64,000 nt of DNA from Lachnospiraceae bacterium UBA4338 (GCA_002393735.1 DGTK01000010.1:295-64294), one strand, 5' to 3'; counted from the first letter of the stretch, positions 16,656-27,413 are shown. The notes: a model not told the origin generated them from the sequence alone. Made by a program: numbers and translations.

Positions 16656-17342
16656 TCATCCTCCTATGCTGCACATCTTAACTGCTTCTTCTGCAAGCAC
16701 ATCAAGAGTGTCCACATATATATCATTTTTGTCTGTCTCAGCAACTTCAGTAAGTTCTGTACAGCCAAGTATAATCTTCTGGGCTCCCATGGAAATCATA
16801 TATTCCCTTACCCAGTTAATATCAACAGAAGGAATATTCTTTCCTGCCTTAACATAGTTATAAATCATGGAACTGACAACAGACTGCATCTTCTCATCAG
16901 GAATAATTGCTTCGATTCCATACTGGCCCAGGCACTTCTTAAATAAGCCCATCTTGATGGTACCTCTTGTAGCCATGACTCCTGCCTTCTTAACACCCAT
17001 TCCAACCAGTCTTTCACAGGTTAAGGTGATTGGATTAAGTACAGGAACTGAAGAACCTGCTGCTATCTCATTATAAAATGCAAAAGCAGTATTACATGGA
17101 ATTGCTATAACGTCGCACCCTCTTTTCTCAAGGTCTGTTCTTATTTCAACAATTCTCTCAACAGGACTGTCTGTGCTTTCTCCCAGGATAAAAGCAGTTC
17201 TGTCAGGTATTGTGGGATCGTTTATTATATCCATCTGAATATTTTCAGCATCTGTTGGAGCTTTGGTATATTCAATTACTTTTTTCATATAGATGGCTGT
17301 TGCCAAAGGCCCCATGCCACCTATAATGCCAAGTTTCTTCAT
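16656..17342 (-). CDS. Aspartate/glutamate racemase family protein
   Basis: 228 residues starting MKKLGIIGGMGPLAT, with the two catalytic cysteines in IPCNTAF (Cys83) and ILGCTEL (Cys194). Members are PLP-independent racemases of aspartate, glutamate or broader amino acids (RacX, YgeA, RacD). It is nearly fused to the DltA-like gene (1 base between stop and start), so it may supply the D-amino acid that enzyme activates. It is separate from the glutamate racemase MurI at 63 kb, so a cell-wall D-Glu role is unlikely to be its only one. Confidence 0.9.
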   Translation of the reverse strand: MKKLGIIGGMGPLATAIYMKKVIEYTKAPTDAENIQMDIINDPTIPDRTAFILGESTDSPVERIVEIRTDLEKRGCDVIAIPCNTAFAFYNEIAAGSSVPVLNPITLTCERLVGMGVKKAGVMATRGTIKMGLFKKCLGQYGIEAIIPDEKMQSVVSSMIYNYVKAGKNIPSVDINWVREYMISMGAQKIILGCTELTEVAETDKNDIYVDTLDVLAEEAVKMCSIGG

Positions 17343-17351
17343 AATTTTGCC

Positions 17352-18989
17352 TTACTGCCAGTTTACTGTAGGATAAAGTGTCTTATCATACACATGTGAT
17401 CTTCTTACTGCCTCATCACCCTGAAGCATACTTTCTGACCAGTAGAATATAACTGTCTTATCATTACGAGGGGTTGCATCATAATGATACCAGCCGTCGC
17501 CACAGTCGATAAGATTCCAGAAATGCTTACTGAGTGTGGAATTTCTCTTTATATCAATATTAGGAATACCTGCTCTTGTAAGAAGTGCTTTGGAAGTACT
17601 TGCGAATGTATAGCAGTCTCCTCTCTTATCTGTAAAGCCTTCATATGCAGCCTCAACCCAGTCCTCTTTAATGGAATGTTCAGACCACATAATGTTGGAA
17701 CGAACCCAGGTAAAGATTGCATGTGCCTTATCGTACTGACTCATGTCATCTGTAATAATGCCTGCTAAAATCTCATCAGCCAAAGCATATAATTCATCAA
17801 TTGTTATAACCTCAACACCTTCAGGAAGTACGTTAACTGTGGTTGTTACTGTTGCCACATTACCGCTATGGTCTGTAGCTGTATATATAACCGGATAGCT
17901 TCCTTCCACATTAAGGTCTACTGCAGAATTATCTATCTGAACCTCTAAGTCTTCATCGCAGTTATCAACTACGCTTACGCCGCTTCTGTATGATACTGTG
18001 CCGCCTACCTGAACACCAAGGTTACCTGTACCAAGAATTGTAGGAGGCTCAACATCTGGAACTAATGCAAGATTAGCTGAAACTTCATATGTATTGCCAC
18101 CTTCATCTGTACCCACAATGGTTACGGTCTGATTTTCCAAAGTCATATCAGGCTCTGTCTTATAAGAATAAGTTACATCTGTTGCATCAACGCAGGATGT
18201 TACAAACTTGGCAGGATCCAAATCGTGACCTATATAATCATTAAGATCCTGAACCTCAAATCTTGGTTCAATGCTGTCCACGATTTCAACCTTAACCTGA
18301 ACTTCCTCTCCATCTACCAAAAGGAATACCGGATATACACCGCAGTGTGCTGAATCAACGAAATCCCAGCCTGACTGCCTGTATTCACACTCACCATCAG
18401 TCACCAGGAAAATCCTCGGGTCCGGCATATAACTTCCAGCCTCAATTGCATAAGGAGAAGCCAGGTCAACCTTTGATATATTAAGCGTCGAATTAATTAT
18501 GGTTGTATTATTTCCTTCATCTGTAATTTTTACCGGAACTTCACGAAGTCCATATGCTGACCAGTCAACACTTTCAGCAAAATCAATGGTAACAGGGGTT
18601 TCATCAACTACATTCTCAACCAGATCTTTAGCTTCACATGTATCACCGGCCATTAAAACCATAGGCTTTGGATCTGCTGTTGGAAATGTGGTATCAACCA
18701 CATTTAATACACAGTCTCTGCTGAAATTATCCGCTGTAACAGAAACTTTCATAGAAACGCAGGTGTTGGTTTCTATTTTATCGCTTCCATCAGTGAAACT
18801 GATTTCCTGTACATTATGCTTAATAAAATCTGTTGCATATACAGTGGTACCCGCTTCAACCGTTATGGATGACTGTGTCTTGTCAAACAGATAAAATACG
18901 TAACCTGCCACACCTGCTGATATTCCGAGAACTATAATAACCAGTAAGGCTATTATAGTTCCCTTTCCTCTTTTTGATAACTTTCTCAT
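17352..18989 (-). CDS. Membrane-anchored Ig-like/transglutaminase-core protein
   Basis: 545 residues: basic N-terminus and one membrane segment (about 11-34), then several extracellular Ig-like (DUF5011/HYR-type) beta domains (about 40-388, with the typical GSYPVIYTATDHSGNVAT), and a C-terminal transglutaminase-like core with Cys459 (KRGDCYTFAS), His489 (SKHFWNL) and Asp504 (YHYDATP). It could cut or cross-link peptide bonds at the cell surface. It is 9 bases upstream of the racemase gene and likely shares the transcript. Only a weak purine-rich ribosome binding site is seen. The gap to purB is 52 bases and shows no clear promoter. Confidence 0.85.
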   Translation of the reverse strand: MRKLSKRGKGTIIALLVIIVLGISAGVAGYVFYLFDKTQSSITVEAGTTVYATDFIKHNVQEISFTDGSDKIETNTCVSMKVSVTADNFSRDCVLNVVDTTFPTADPKPMVLMAGDTCEAKDLVENVVDETPVTIDFAESVDWSAYGLREVPVKITDEGNNTTIINSTLNISKVDLASPYAIEAGSYMPDPRIFLVTDGECEYRQSGWDFVDSAHCGVYPVFLLVDGEEVQVKVEIVDSIEPRFEVQDLNDYIGHDLDPAKFVTSCVDATDVTYSYKTEPDMTLENQTVTIVGTDEGGNTYEVSANLALVPDVEPPTILGTGNLGVQVGGTVSYRSGVSVVDNCDEDLEVQIDNSAVDLNVEGSYPVIYTATDHSGNVATVTTTVNVLPEGVEVITIDELYALADEILAGIITDDMSQYDKAHAIFTWVRSNIMWSEHSIKEDWVEAAYEGFTDKRGDCYTFASTSKALLTRAGIPNIDIKRNSTLSKHFWNLIDCGDGWYHYDATPRNDKTVIFYWSESMLQGDEAVRRSHVYDKTLYPTVNWQ

Positions 18990-19041
18990 TTTCTTACTTC
19001 TTCTTCAACTTTTCTTAACTTTTCTTTTTTATGAATTAATT

Positions 19042-20478
19042 TTATACATTAATCTGAGCTACAACATTAAGCTCATCTTTATATTTTTCCAGGATTGGCT
19101 TGCATACTTCAGCCACGAACTTCTCAACCTGTCTTGGCGCTCTTCCCACATAAAGAGCCGGATCAAGTTTAGCTTCCATTTCTTCCTTTGTAAGGCCAAA
19201 TGCCGGTTCTGCTGCCAGAAGTTCAAGAAGGTTATTGTCAAGACCTTTCTCCTTAACATTGGCACCTGCTTCCATCGACTTCTCTCTGATGATTTCATGA
19301 AGAACCTGTCTGTCTCCACCCGCCTTAACAGCATCCATCATAATATTCTCTGTAGCCATAAATGGAAGTTCAGCCTTGATATGTTTTTCAATAACCTTAG
19401 GATAAACCTTAAGTCCGTCAGTTACATTGATACATAAATCAAGAATACCATCTGTTGCAAGGAATCCTTCTGCTACTGATAATCTCTTATTTGCAGAGTC
19501 ATCAAGTGTTCTCTCAAACCACTGTGTAGCCGATGTGATTGCAGGATTAAGTGCATCACAGATTACATATCTTGAAAGAGAACAGATTCTCTCTGAACGC
19601 ATTGGATTACGCTTATAAGCCATGGCTGATGAACCAATCTGGCTCTTTTCAAATGGCTCTTCAACTTCCTTTAAGTGCTGAAGAAGTCTGATATCATTAC
19701 CCATCTTATGAGCACTTGCTGCAATACCTGCAAGTACGTTACATACTCTTGTATCAATCTTTCTTGAATATGTCTGACCTGATACCGGATATGTTGATTC
19801 AAATCCCATCTTCTTTGCAATCATCGGATCAATCTTATCGATTGTTTCCTGATCTCCGTCAAATAACTCTAAGAAACTTGCCTGTGTACCTGTTGTACCC
19901 TTTGAACCAAGAAGTTTAAGAGAATCGATAACATAATCAAGATCCTCTAAGTCGATAACAAATTCATTAATCCAGAGTGTTGCTCTCTTACCAACTGTAG
20001 TTGGCTGAGCAGGCTGGAAATGTGTAAATGCAAGAGTCGGAAGATCTTTATATTCCTCAGCAAACTTGGTTAAGTTATTAATAACATTTACAACTTTCTT
20101 ACGAACAAGAATAAGAGCTTCTTTCATAAGAATTATATCTGTATTATCACCAACGTAGCATGATGTTGCTCCAAGGTGAATAATACCTTTGGCCTTAGGG
20201 CACTGCATTCCATATGCATAAACATGGCTCATTACGTCATGTCTTACAATCTTTTCTCTTTCTTTTGCAACATCAAGATTAAGGTCATCTTTATGTTCCT
20301 TAAGTTCTTCTATCATCTCATCAGTAATCTGAGTTAAGCCTAATTCTTTCTCAGTTTCTGCAAGAGCAATCCATAATCTTCTCCAGGTTTTAAACTTCTT
20401 CTCTGGAGAAAAGATATACTGCATCTCCTTACTTGAATATCTTTCCGACAACGGGCTTACATAAACATCTTCGTTCAT
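19042..20478 (-). CDS. purB: Adenylosuccinate lyase
   Basis: Removes fumarate from SAICAR and from adenylosuccinate in purine synthesis. 478 residues with the superfamily signature [15 protein letters not shown] and the [12 protein letters not shown] and [12 protein letters not shown] regions. Full length. Starts after TGGAGGATTAAGA, 20 bases downstream of a cluster of unknown genes, and probably shares their transcript. Confidence 0.96.
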   Translation of the reverse strand: MNEDVYVSPLSERYSSKEMQYIFSPEKKFKTWRRLWIALAETEKELGLTQITDEMIEELKEHKDDLNLDVAKEREKIVRHDVMSHVYAYGMQCPKAKGIIHLGATSCYVGDNTDIILMKEALILVRKKVVNVINNLTKFAEEYKDLPTLAFTHFQPAQPTTVGKRATLWINEFVIDLEDLDYVIDSLKLLGSKGTTGTQASFLELFDGDQETIDKIDPMIAKKMGFESTYPVSGQTYSRKIDTRVCNVLAGIAASAHKMGNDIRLLQHLKEVEEPFEKSQIGSSAMAYKRNPMRSERICSLSRYVICDALNPAITSATQWFERTLDDSANKRLSVAEGFLATDGILDLCINVTDGLKVYPKVIEKHIKAELPFMATENIMMDAVKAGGDRQVLHEIIREKSMEAGANVKEKGLDNNLLELLAAEPAFGLTKEEMEAKLDPALYVGRAPRQVEKFVAEVCKPILEKYKDELNVVAQINV

Positions 20479-20498
20479 TCTTAATCCTCCATTTTTGG

Positions 20499-21659
20499 CT
20501 ATATACTTACTTTACTTTCATATTTTTCCATCATTGTCATAACTTCTGTGGAATACTTCGGATATGCCTTAAGTAATTTCTTAAGTTCTTCCTCTGCTGC
20601 CATAGCATAGGCTTTACTTTCATCCATCTTCTTACGAAGCGCCTGTCTCTGACCTACAAGATGATGCCTTACCTCCACCATTTCCTTCGGGTTCAAAAGA
20701 GCGTTGGTCTGATATTTCCAGACTTCAGGATCCTGTATGTGCAGCCGCCTTAGTTTATTACTAAGTTCCCTGCTGTAATAATCCCACTCTTCCTGAGTCT
20801 TCATCATCTTCATTCTCTCATCCCTGACCTGAATATATCTGCTCCAGATTTCATCCAGTTCAGATGAACTTGCAACATTATACTTAATATAATAGTAATC
20901 CAGCAAGTTTGTATTATTAACATATCTGATTTTAACTGTATTATGAAGCTGGACAAGCCTTGCTATGTCACGCTCTATCACACGCTTTTCTTCCTGTCTC
21001 TCCATTACCTTGATGGCAACAATGGTATATCCAATCGCTGCTGCCGCAACAGTAATTAAGAAAGCAATCTTTACATCAAAGGAAAGCATAAGAGCAAATA
21101 TAATCTCTATTGCCACACCTGTCAAGAAGCATATGGTAATTATTATAAGCGCCCCACCTAAGTTGGATATCATTGTCTCCATCTCACGAAGCCTGAATTT
21201 ATATGCATTCTTCTCGGATTCCACATACTGAAGATCGGACCTGATTTTCTTCTGATAATTTTCAGCATCCAAAATCTGATTATACGCCTTTGGCATATCA
21301 GGTTCAATCTTTGTCATGATTGCATATTCACTCTCCGACAGATACGGCAGATTAGAATCCAGAGTAGCCTTGACATTCTCCACATTATTAAGGGCTCTTG
21401 CACACCCCATAATGTCTTCCCTGATATCCCTCGGGAAAGAATCAATCTGCTCAATATCACCAAGCAGTGATGTCAGTTTATCATACTCTCTTGAAAGAGA
21501 ATCAATATCATCACCGGAAGCCTTCATCTGGCTTATGATACCTTCTATATACTTCTTTCTGTCTTCATCATTATCGATTATTTCTGACAGATAAAAGCTG
21601 GAATTCTCATAGTATTCATCATTCTTTTTTTTCGAAAAAAACTTTGAAAAAATCCCCAT
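20499..21659 (-). CDS. Membrane protein with flanking coiled coils, unknown function
   Basis: 386 residues: a basic start ([12 protein letters not shown]), a long predicted coiled coil (about 30-165), two adjacent membrane helices (about 168-194 and 201-222), then a second long coiled coil (about 225-300 and 325-380). Both charged arms should be on the same, cytoplasmic, side. No family recognised. Fourth gene of a tight cluster (7-base gap to the TPR-like gene). Confidence 0.78.
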   Translation of the reverse strand: MGIFSKFFSKKKNDEYYENSSFYLSEIIDNDEDRKKYIEGIISQMKASGDDIDSLSREYDKLTSLLGDIEQIDSFPRDIREDIMGCARALNNVENVKATLDSNLPYLSESEYAIMTKIEPDMPKAYNQILDAENYQKKIRSDLQYVESEKNAYKFRLREMETMISNLGGALIIITICFLTGVAIEIIFALMLSFDVKIAFLITVAAAAIGYTIVAIKVMERQEEKRVIERDIARLVQLHNTVKIRYVNNTNLLDYYYIKYNVASSSELDEIWSRYIQVRDERMKMMKTQEEWDYYSRELSNKLRRLHIQDPEVWKYQTNALLNPKEMVEVRHHLVGQRQALRKKMDESKAYAMAAEEELKKLLKAYPKYSTEVMTMMEKYESKVSI

Positions 21660-21666
21660 ACATCAC

Positions 21667-22485
21667 CTATACAAAACGCCTGTATTCTTCCTTAAGGTCA
21701 CAAATCTTCTTATCAATAAATGCCTCATAATCACTGACTGACTGCGCATTCTCTTTAGCATTAACAAGTTCTTTATATTCTTCGCTTTCCAAAAATTCAT
21801 TATTAATCTTAAATAAATCATCCTCAAGATTAATTATATTTGTATTGGCTTCATCCGCTGAGACTTTAGCCAGATATTCCTTTTCGCTTAAGGAAAGTCT
21901 CATCGCTGCCTTCGCCATATATTCGTGCTTTGGGTCTTCATCAAGTTCATAAGCTTTATTAAAAGCATCCACTGCCTCATTAAATATAAAGAGTCTCGCC
22001 TTTGCAATTCCAAGGGAATGATATAATTCTGCCAGGAAGAATTTCTCTTCCTCATCCACAGTTTCAATAAGCTGTTCATATTCCTTTATCGCCGGCATAT
22101 ATCTTTCTTTCTTTAAGAAAAAGTCGGCGTGGCTTTTGCGTCTGTGGTAAATATCTGAACTTACCATATCACGGATTATCTCATATATTTCATTCTTCTC
22201 TTCATCAGATATGTAAGGCGCGCATTCAAGTATAACCTTAACAAACTGAACCAGTCTTGCATCACTTGTGATGAGCTTTATTATCTCTGCTGCCAGCTCT
22301 CTTGCGCCGCACTCTCCCTCAAGCCAGATGGCAAGGTCTCTGGAGAAAATATCCTTCTCGATAAGTTCCGCATTCTCCGTAATTATATAGCACAGTTCTT
22401 CCACCGAATAAATTCTAAGTGAAACCCTGTCTATATAAAAAGGCTTATTCGCTCTTCTGTATAAACTTTTATATACACCCGCCAT
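21667..22485 (-). CDS. TPR-like helical protein, unknown function
   Basis: 272 residues, soluble and helical. Residues about 115-200 show TPR-like repeats (HADFFLKKERYMPAIKEYEQLI; AELYHSLGIAKARLFIFNEAVDAFNKAYELD), a scaffold for protein contacts. The N-terminal part (FYIDRVSLRIYSVEELCYII) looks like a separate small domain. It starts 4 bases after the stop of the actin-fold gene and ends 7 bases before the membrane-protein gene, so these three are likely translated together and may form one complex. Confidence 0.75.
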   Translation of the reverse strand: MAGVYKSLYRRANKPFYIDRVSLRIYSVEELCYIITENAELIEKDIFSRDLAIWLEGECGARELAAEIIKLITSDARLVQFVKVILECAPYISDEEKNEIYEIIRDMVSSDIYHRRKSHADFFLKKERYMPAIKEYEQLIETVDEEEKFFLAELYHSLGIAKARLFIFNEAVDAFNKAYELDEDPKHEYMAKAAMRLSLSEKEYLAKVSADEANTNIINLEDDLFKINNEFLESEEYKELVNAKENAQSVSDYEAFIDKKICDLKEEYRRFV

Positions 22486-22489
22486 TGTA

Positions 22490-23788
22490 TCACACTTCCA
22501 AATCTTCTTCGAATATCATTCCTGTTGATGGGAATATCTCACCAAATCCCAGATCCTGCGCCTTGAAATGCACAATCTTCTCATTTGTCATGGTTACGTC
22601 CATAAGTATCCTTGAGATTCTGCCATTTCTTATTGGAAAATCCTTAAGCTTGAACTCTGCCACTGCTCCCGGCTTTCCATTAGGTCTTTCAATGTAAATA
22701 TTAATTACATTGGTATCCTTGATTATAACCTCTGCCTGACCGTGAACATCATACCAGTTAAGTCCTGCAGGAACCACATTAATCACTTCATCCTTGCCGG
22801 CAGTATTCACCTTAAGTCCGATTCCGATTTTGAGTTTGCCTTTACCCATGTAAACCACATCCTCTTCGAAATTGGATGGAACCACCTTCTCCAAAGCCGC
22901 TATGCATGCGCCTTTGCTAAACAAGTTATTACCTTTAAATACTCTTCTGTTCTTACATAAAAACTTAATTGAATTCTTAAGCCAGTCTCCCGCAAGACCG
23001 TCTCCAATCAAGAAGACTGAAGAGTAAATTTTATTCTCCATAAAGCCTGATACAATCTCCTGGAACTTGCTGTCCCTAAGTTCATATACAGCCTCACTTA
23101 CTTCCTCAAATTTGTAATCCCTGTGCTCATCTGCAAAGACACTTACAAAATTAGGCTTTGCAAAAGTATTCTTCTCTAATGAATAAATATTAAGATATCC
23201 AAGAGATGAATCACAAAGCAGCACATTATACTTACTCAAATCACTTTCCTGTCCCACCATGTAATAGAAGAAGCTTTCTTCATAGTCCATCATTTCAAGT
23301 TTGTCATTTGGTACCTGAATGAGTTTTGGAACCTTACGGAAAATATTAACCAGTCTTTCATCCAGCTTCGGTGTTGCAATGCATATGCCCATAACCTTTT
23401 CAGGTGTGGTCATAACTGAAAGCAGGCCAAGACTCTTTTTGATAAATAAAAGCAGCAGGTCTTCCGCTCTGTAGAGTTCCCCTTCCACGTTAATATTCTC
23501 ATCCGCCAGGGCTCTTTCATAGAGATTCTTAATTAAACCGCCATCCCTGTCCTTCTCGGCTTCCAGGGCTTCATTACCAAACACCCATGCCTTTGTGGAA
23601 CGGCGCCTTAAGATAACAAGCGGAATATTGAATTCCTCCGCACCTGTAATGGTACTTAATGTCTCAGGAGTACGCTCATCAATTCTGCAGTATGAAATCT
23701 GCGCAAACTCCGGATTAATATCGTAGCCAACTACATATTTATCTTTACTTATTTTGTCAAATACATCCTTGATACTGTCTGATATCAT
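22490..23788 (-). CDS. Divergent actin/Hsp70-fold (DUF5716-like) protein
   Basis: 432 residues. From memory this corresponds to Pfam DUF5716. The layout resembles an ASKHA ATPase: VVGYDINPEFAQISY at 18-32 where phosphate loop 1 would be, VLLCDSSLGYLNIYS where phosphate loop 2 would be, and SVFLIGDGLAGDWLKNSI...LFSKGACIAAL like the adenosine motif and following helix. The Gly-rich and acidic residues needed for ATP hydrolysis are mostly changed (DIN for DxG), so nucleotide may be bound without turnover, or not at all. The C-terminal about 110 residues form a beta-rich domain (GIGLKVNTAGKDE...). The assignment is by pattern. Confidence 0.7.
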   Translation of the reverse strand: MISDSIKDVFDKISKDKYVVGYDINPEFAQISYCRIDERTPETLSTITGAEEFNIPLVILRRRSTKAWVFGNEALEAEKDRDGGLIKNLYERALADENINVEGELYRAEDLLLLFIKKSLGLLSVMTTPEKVMGICIATPKLDERLVNIFRKVPKLIQVPNDKLEMMDYEESFFYYMVGQESDLSKYNVLLCDSSLGYLNIYSLEKNTFAKPNFVSVFADEHRDYKFEEVSEAVYELRDSKFQEIVSGFMENKIYSSVFLIGDGLAGDWLKNSIKFLCKNRRVFKGNNLFSKGACIAALEKVVPSNFEEDVVYMGKGKLKIGIGLKVNTAGKDEVINVVPAGLNWYDVHGQAEVIIKDTNVINIYIERPNGKPGAVAEFKLKDFPIRNGRISRILMDVTMTNEKIVHFKAQDLGFGEIFPSTGMIFEEDLEV

Positions 23789-23800
23789 TTACCTACCAAC

Positions 23801-26800
23801 CTATTTGAATATCATTCTGGTTAAATAATCTTTTTTAATATACTCTTTAAGCATCTCTTCTGAATATGTATAATCATTCATCTTACGTGCTATCTCAGCT
23901 TCATTAAGAAGTGAATATCTCCATGATACGCCACTCGCGGCATCATCTTTTTGACGAAGCACTGAACTTTGCGTAAGCATCTCTTTATTATTAAGTTCCT
24001 CAGTAATGTAATACTGAATTGCTTCATCCGAGAACAGGATAAAATCACTGACGAATATTCCGCCATAAAGATTTACCATTTCATCCCTGTGATATTCATT
24101 CTCCTTATCAGCTTCTCTTTCAATTGAATAATGGATTATTACCCTGCTTCTGTTATCACCCTTATACTGGACAAAAGCCCTGTCCGTAAACCTAAGAAGT
24201 CCCGGAACCATGGATATATATTCCATAAAGAATGGGAAGCATCTGTCATTTCTGATTTCTTCTTCAATAAGTCTTGTAACAAGTTCCTTGTTAAGAAGAG
24301 TTTTATCCTTATCGCTGAGGAACTGAAGAAGCGCCAGCTTACATACTCTTGGCATTTTTTCACCATCAGCAAGGAAGCCTTCTATATGGGCAAATATATC
24401 ATCATTTATCATGCCCTCTTTTACGAAAAATTCATATGCAGAACTTGCAAGGAAAGCCTTCTGCAAATCAGCACTTCCGTTCAAATGAACATATTCTTCA
24501 AAATATAACATCTTGGAAGATGAATATATTCCACTGAATAAGAACTGCATTAATATCTTCTCAAGCAGCGGGAATGTCTCAACCTGAAATTCTTTACTTA
24601 CTTCATAAAGCACTCTTAAATCCGCAGTTGTTCCATCCATGTTCTTAACAAGATATGTAAGAATATTCTGATCATATTTATCTCTTCTGTAGATATAACC
24701 ACTTAAATCCACAAGATAAGGATCTTCGTCAAAATCCCTTCTTTCAAGAAGTCTTGAACAAAGCCTTAATATTGTCTTGTCTTCCACATGATAAGGTCCA
24801 TATTCACATACATATTTAAAGGCCTCATCATACATACCAAGAGATACCATGATCTGAATCAAATCTCCCCTGTCTGATGGAGATATTACACTCATATCCG
24901 GGTCAGCCAGAAGTTCATCCAGATTCTTTATATCATCAATGGAATGATAATATTTAATCAGCTTGACCATCAGTTCATCATGATAGGATTTAACCACTCT
25001 GTCTGAATCATATAATCTTTCATAATAAACCAGATTCTGCTCATCTATTGCATCATCATTATTGCCTTCTTCGCTGAAGTAGATACAAGGTCCCATACCC
25101 TTGGTATCAAAACTTCTCACATAAGTAATTAACTGTTCATCATCAATTACTTTCCTAACTTTGATATGCTCGTTGTCCACATATCTGTTATGTCTGTCAT
25201 CTTCCAAAACTATGCAGTAATCCCTGCTGTATATCGGGAGATATGCCTTACCGTCAATGATTCTTGCCTGGAATTCCTTACTTGCCTTGCCATGAATAAT
25301 AATAACCATGGAAGCCTTAGGATTAGTTACCTCAATCTCATGCATGAAGATAAGTGGCACAGCCCTCTCAATATTATCCTCATTAATCATATTTGTTGTA
25401 ATATAATCCCTGTATAATTTTGATAATGACGAATTAATATGCCCCTCATTAAGCTGATCTTTAAGGAATCTCTCAATGCCCTCCAAGAAATTAAGGGCAA
25501 TATCCGGATACTTGTCCTTATTATCCATAACCTTACGGATAAGATAAGACTGCTTCTCATATCCAAGACTGTTCTTGTATGTGAAATACATCATGATAAT
25601 CTGCTTGAGTTCTATATTCTCGTCCATCGGAAGCGAATACATATAAAACTCATAAAGTCTTGTCAGTCTGATGTCTTCTTCTACCGCCTTTTCATACCAT
25701 CTGAAATCTTCCCTGCCAACCTTATTACCCTTCATAAGGTATGAACAGACAGACGATAATGCCATCTTGTTTGGATTCTTGTTATAGATATAAACCAGCG
25801 CATTATAAATCGTTCTGTCAAAAGTCCTGTCCCTGTTGGCAAGAAAATCAATTCTCTCAGCGACTCTCTCATCAATCGCATCATACTTAAGTGCAAATCT
25901 CACAAGACTTCTTTCGAAGTCGCCAAGCTCAGTCACCAAAGCCGGATTAGCCTTGGCAAGAATAAGCGCCTGCGCTAAGAATAATGGGGAACTTACGCCT
26001 AAGTAATATTCTTCTTTTATAAATTCATATTTCTTATCTTTCTTAACAGCATATTCTTCCTGCAGGAACATATGCACATAGGCGATTATGGTATTATCCT
26101 TATTTCTGTGATATACCTTCTTAACCTTGTGCGCTGCCTTGTCCACATATGATGTGCTTCTGTCAGCCATTGCAGTCAAGTAAAGATAATATGCATATAT
26201 CTCTTCTCCTGCCTTGAAGCTGTCAATCTCAGGTCCAACCTTCTCCAAAGAATATCTCGCATCCTTTACTCTGTCCTCAGCAATTAATACCTGAATCTTA
26301 AGAAGGGCTGACCACAATTCGGAGATTTTATCACCTCTTAACATTACCGCATAATTGGTAATCTTCTTTGCAAAATCCCCGAGCTCAATTTTACCTATCT
26401 CATAAAGAACATAGGCGCGCTCAATATCCATTATTATCTTCTTTGTGTAATACTCGGATGTTGATGTAATATCGATTGCTTTATTATTAATTACAACCGG
26501 AATAATGATATCCCCATTGTAATGTTCTACGTGAATATTAAGATAATTAAAGCCTGTATGCAGGGCTCCTTTATTAATCTCATATCTTACAACACATTCC
26601 CTGTCTTCAAAATCATTTATGTGATATTCCGTCTTCTCAGTAACAATCTGAAGGTCGTCAGCATAAACCTTAAATCCTGTTGCACCATAAGTAGAGGCGT
26701 AGATCTTAAACTCGCCTTTTGTATCCATAACAGTATTAAGATTAATCTTTGACACGCTTGAAGATAAGGATACCCTGGATTTCTTTCTGATTCCAACCAG

Positions 26801-27349
26801 GAACTCATCCACATACTGCTCATTATATCTTCTTGAGGATAAAGCCCTGTACATTCCAAGATATCTTGCATCCGGTCCTTTAAGAAGATTAATAAACTCC
26901 GGAGAATAGAAAACAGTTACAGCCTCGTCAAAATTATCTGCAGCCAGATTGGCAAAATGGAACAGATTACGAATCTCTCCCTTGGTAGAATCAATATAAG
27001 AGCCTGACATATGTGCCTTATATGGAATTACATATTCACCTTTATTGGATACAATCTGGAACTCTCCTTCGATTTCATCACCTTCAGCCATGCCGGTGGA
27101 ATCAAAGGTAAAAGAACATACTGACTCCATTCCCTTGAAATAATCAGAAGTCAAGTACATCCTTGAGCCTGTAACATAGATATACCCCTCCATAGGGGTA
27201 TCAGATGTGTTGATAATATTGAATTCGCCACTCTTCTTAGCCTCTGATAAGAAATCCAGTTCTATGCTTCCACAAGAGAATTCGAGACCCGGTGTACGAT
27301 CAGAAAAATCATAATTATCTTCTATCATGGATTGAACGATATTTCTCAA
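23801..27349 (-). CDS. Very large helical-repeat protein (DUF5717-like)
   Basis: 1182 residues, no signal peptide and no membrane segment. The N-terminal about 300 residues are beta-rich, with two Ig-like stretches (SCGSIELDFLSEAKKSGEFNI..., then SVSKINLNTVMDTKGEFKIYAS...); the middle is a long helical-repeat region (about 310-1050); a second beta segment lies at about 650-740. From memory this is Pfam DUF5717, seen in Lachnospiraceae. The start is a TTG at 27349, chosen because AAGGAG lies 6 bases before it; the next ATG has no such site. First gene of the cluster with the actin-fold, TPR-like and membrane proteins. Function unknown. Confidence 0.78.
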   Translation of the reverse strand: MRNIVQSMIEDNYDFSDRTPGLEFSCGSIELDFLSEAKKSGEFNIINTSDTPMEGYIYVTGSRMYLTSDYFKGMESVCSFTFDSTGMAEGDEIEGEFQIVSNKGEYVIPYKAHMSGSYIDSTKGEIRNLFHFANLAADNFDEAVTVFYSPEFINLLKGPDARYLGMYRALSSRRYNEQYVDEFLVGIRKKSRVSLSSSVSKINLNTVMDTKGEFKIYASTYGATGFKVYADDLQIVTEKTEYHINDFEDRECVVRYEINKGALHTGFNYLNIHVEHYNGDIIIPVVINNKAIDITSTSEYYTKKIIMDIERAYVLYEIGKIELGDFAKKITNYAVMLRGDKISELWSALLKIQVLIAEDRVKDARYSLEKVGPEIDSFKAGEEIYAYYLYLTAMADRSTSYVDKAAHKVKKVYHRNKDNTIIAYVHMFLQEEYAVKKDKKYEFIKEEYYLGVSSPLFLAQALILAKANPALVTELGDFERSLVRFALKYDAIDERVAERIDFLANRDRTFDRTIYNALVYIYNKNPNKMALSSVCSYLMKGNKVGREDFRWYEKAVEEDIRLTRLYEFYMYSLPMDENIELKQIIMMYFTYKNSLGYEKQSYLIRKVMDNKDKYPDIALNFLEGIERFLKDQLNEGHINSSLSKLYRDYITTNMINEDNIERAVPLIFMHEIEVTNPKASMVIIIHGKASKEFQARIIDGKAYLPIYSRDYCIVLEDDRHNRYVDNEHIKVRKVIDDEQLITYVRSFDTKGMGPCIYFSEEGNNDDAIDEQNLVYYERLYDSDRVVKSYHDELMVKLIKYYHSIDDIKNLDELLADPDMSVISPSDRGDLIQIMVSLGMYDEAFKYVCEYGPYHVEDKTILRLCSRLLERRDFDEDPYLVDLSGYIYRRDKYDQNILTYLVKNMDGTTADLRVLYEVSKEFQVETFPLLEKILMQFLFSGIYSSSKMLYFEEYVHLNGSADLQKAFLASSAYEFFVKEGMINDDIFAHIEGFLADGEKMPRVCKLALLQFLSDKDKTLLNKELVTRLIEEEIRNDRCFPFFMEYISMVPGLLRFTDRAFVQYKGDNRSRVIIHYSIEREADKENEYHRDEMVNLYGGIFVSDFILFSDEAIQYYITEELNNKEMLTQSSVLRQKDDAASGVSWRYSLLNEAEIARKMNDYTYSEEMLKEYIKKDYLTRMIFK

Positions 27350-27385
27350 AACTCTCTCCTTATTCCTATCAGGTTACTTTAAGTG

Positions 27386-27413
27386 TTGATTTTTGCGTTC
27401 GATGTTATATAAT
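27386..27413 (+). promoter_or_regulatory. Promoter of the aminotransferase gene
   Basis: TTGATT (27386-27391), a 16-base spacer and TATAAT (27408-27413). Transcription would start about 90 bases before the ATG. Confidence 0.7.
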
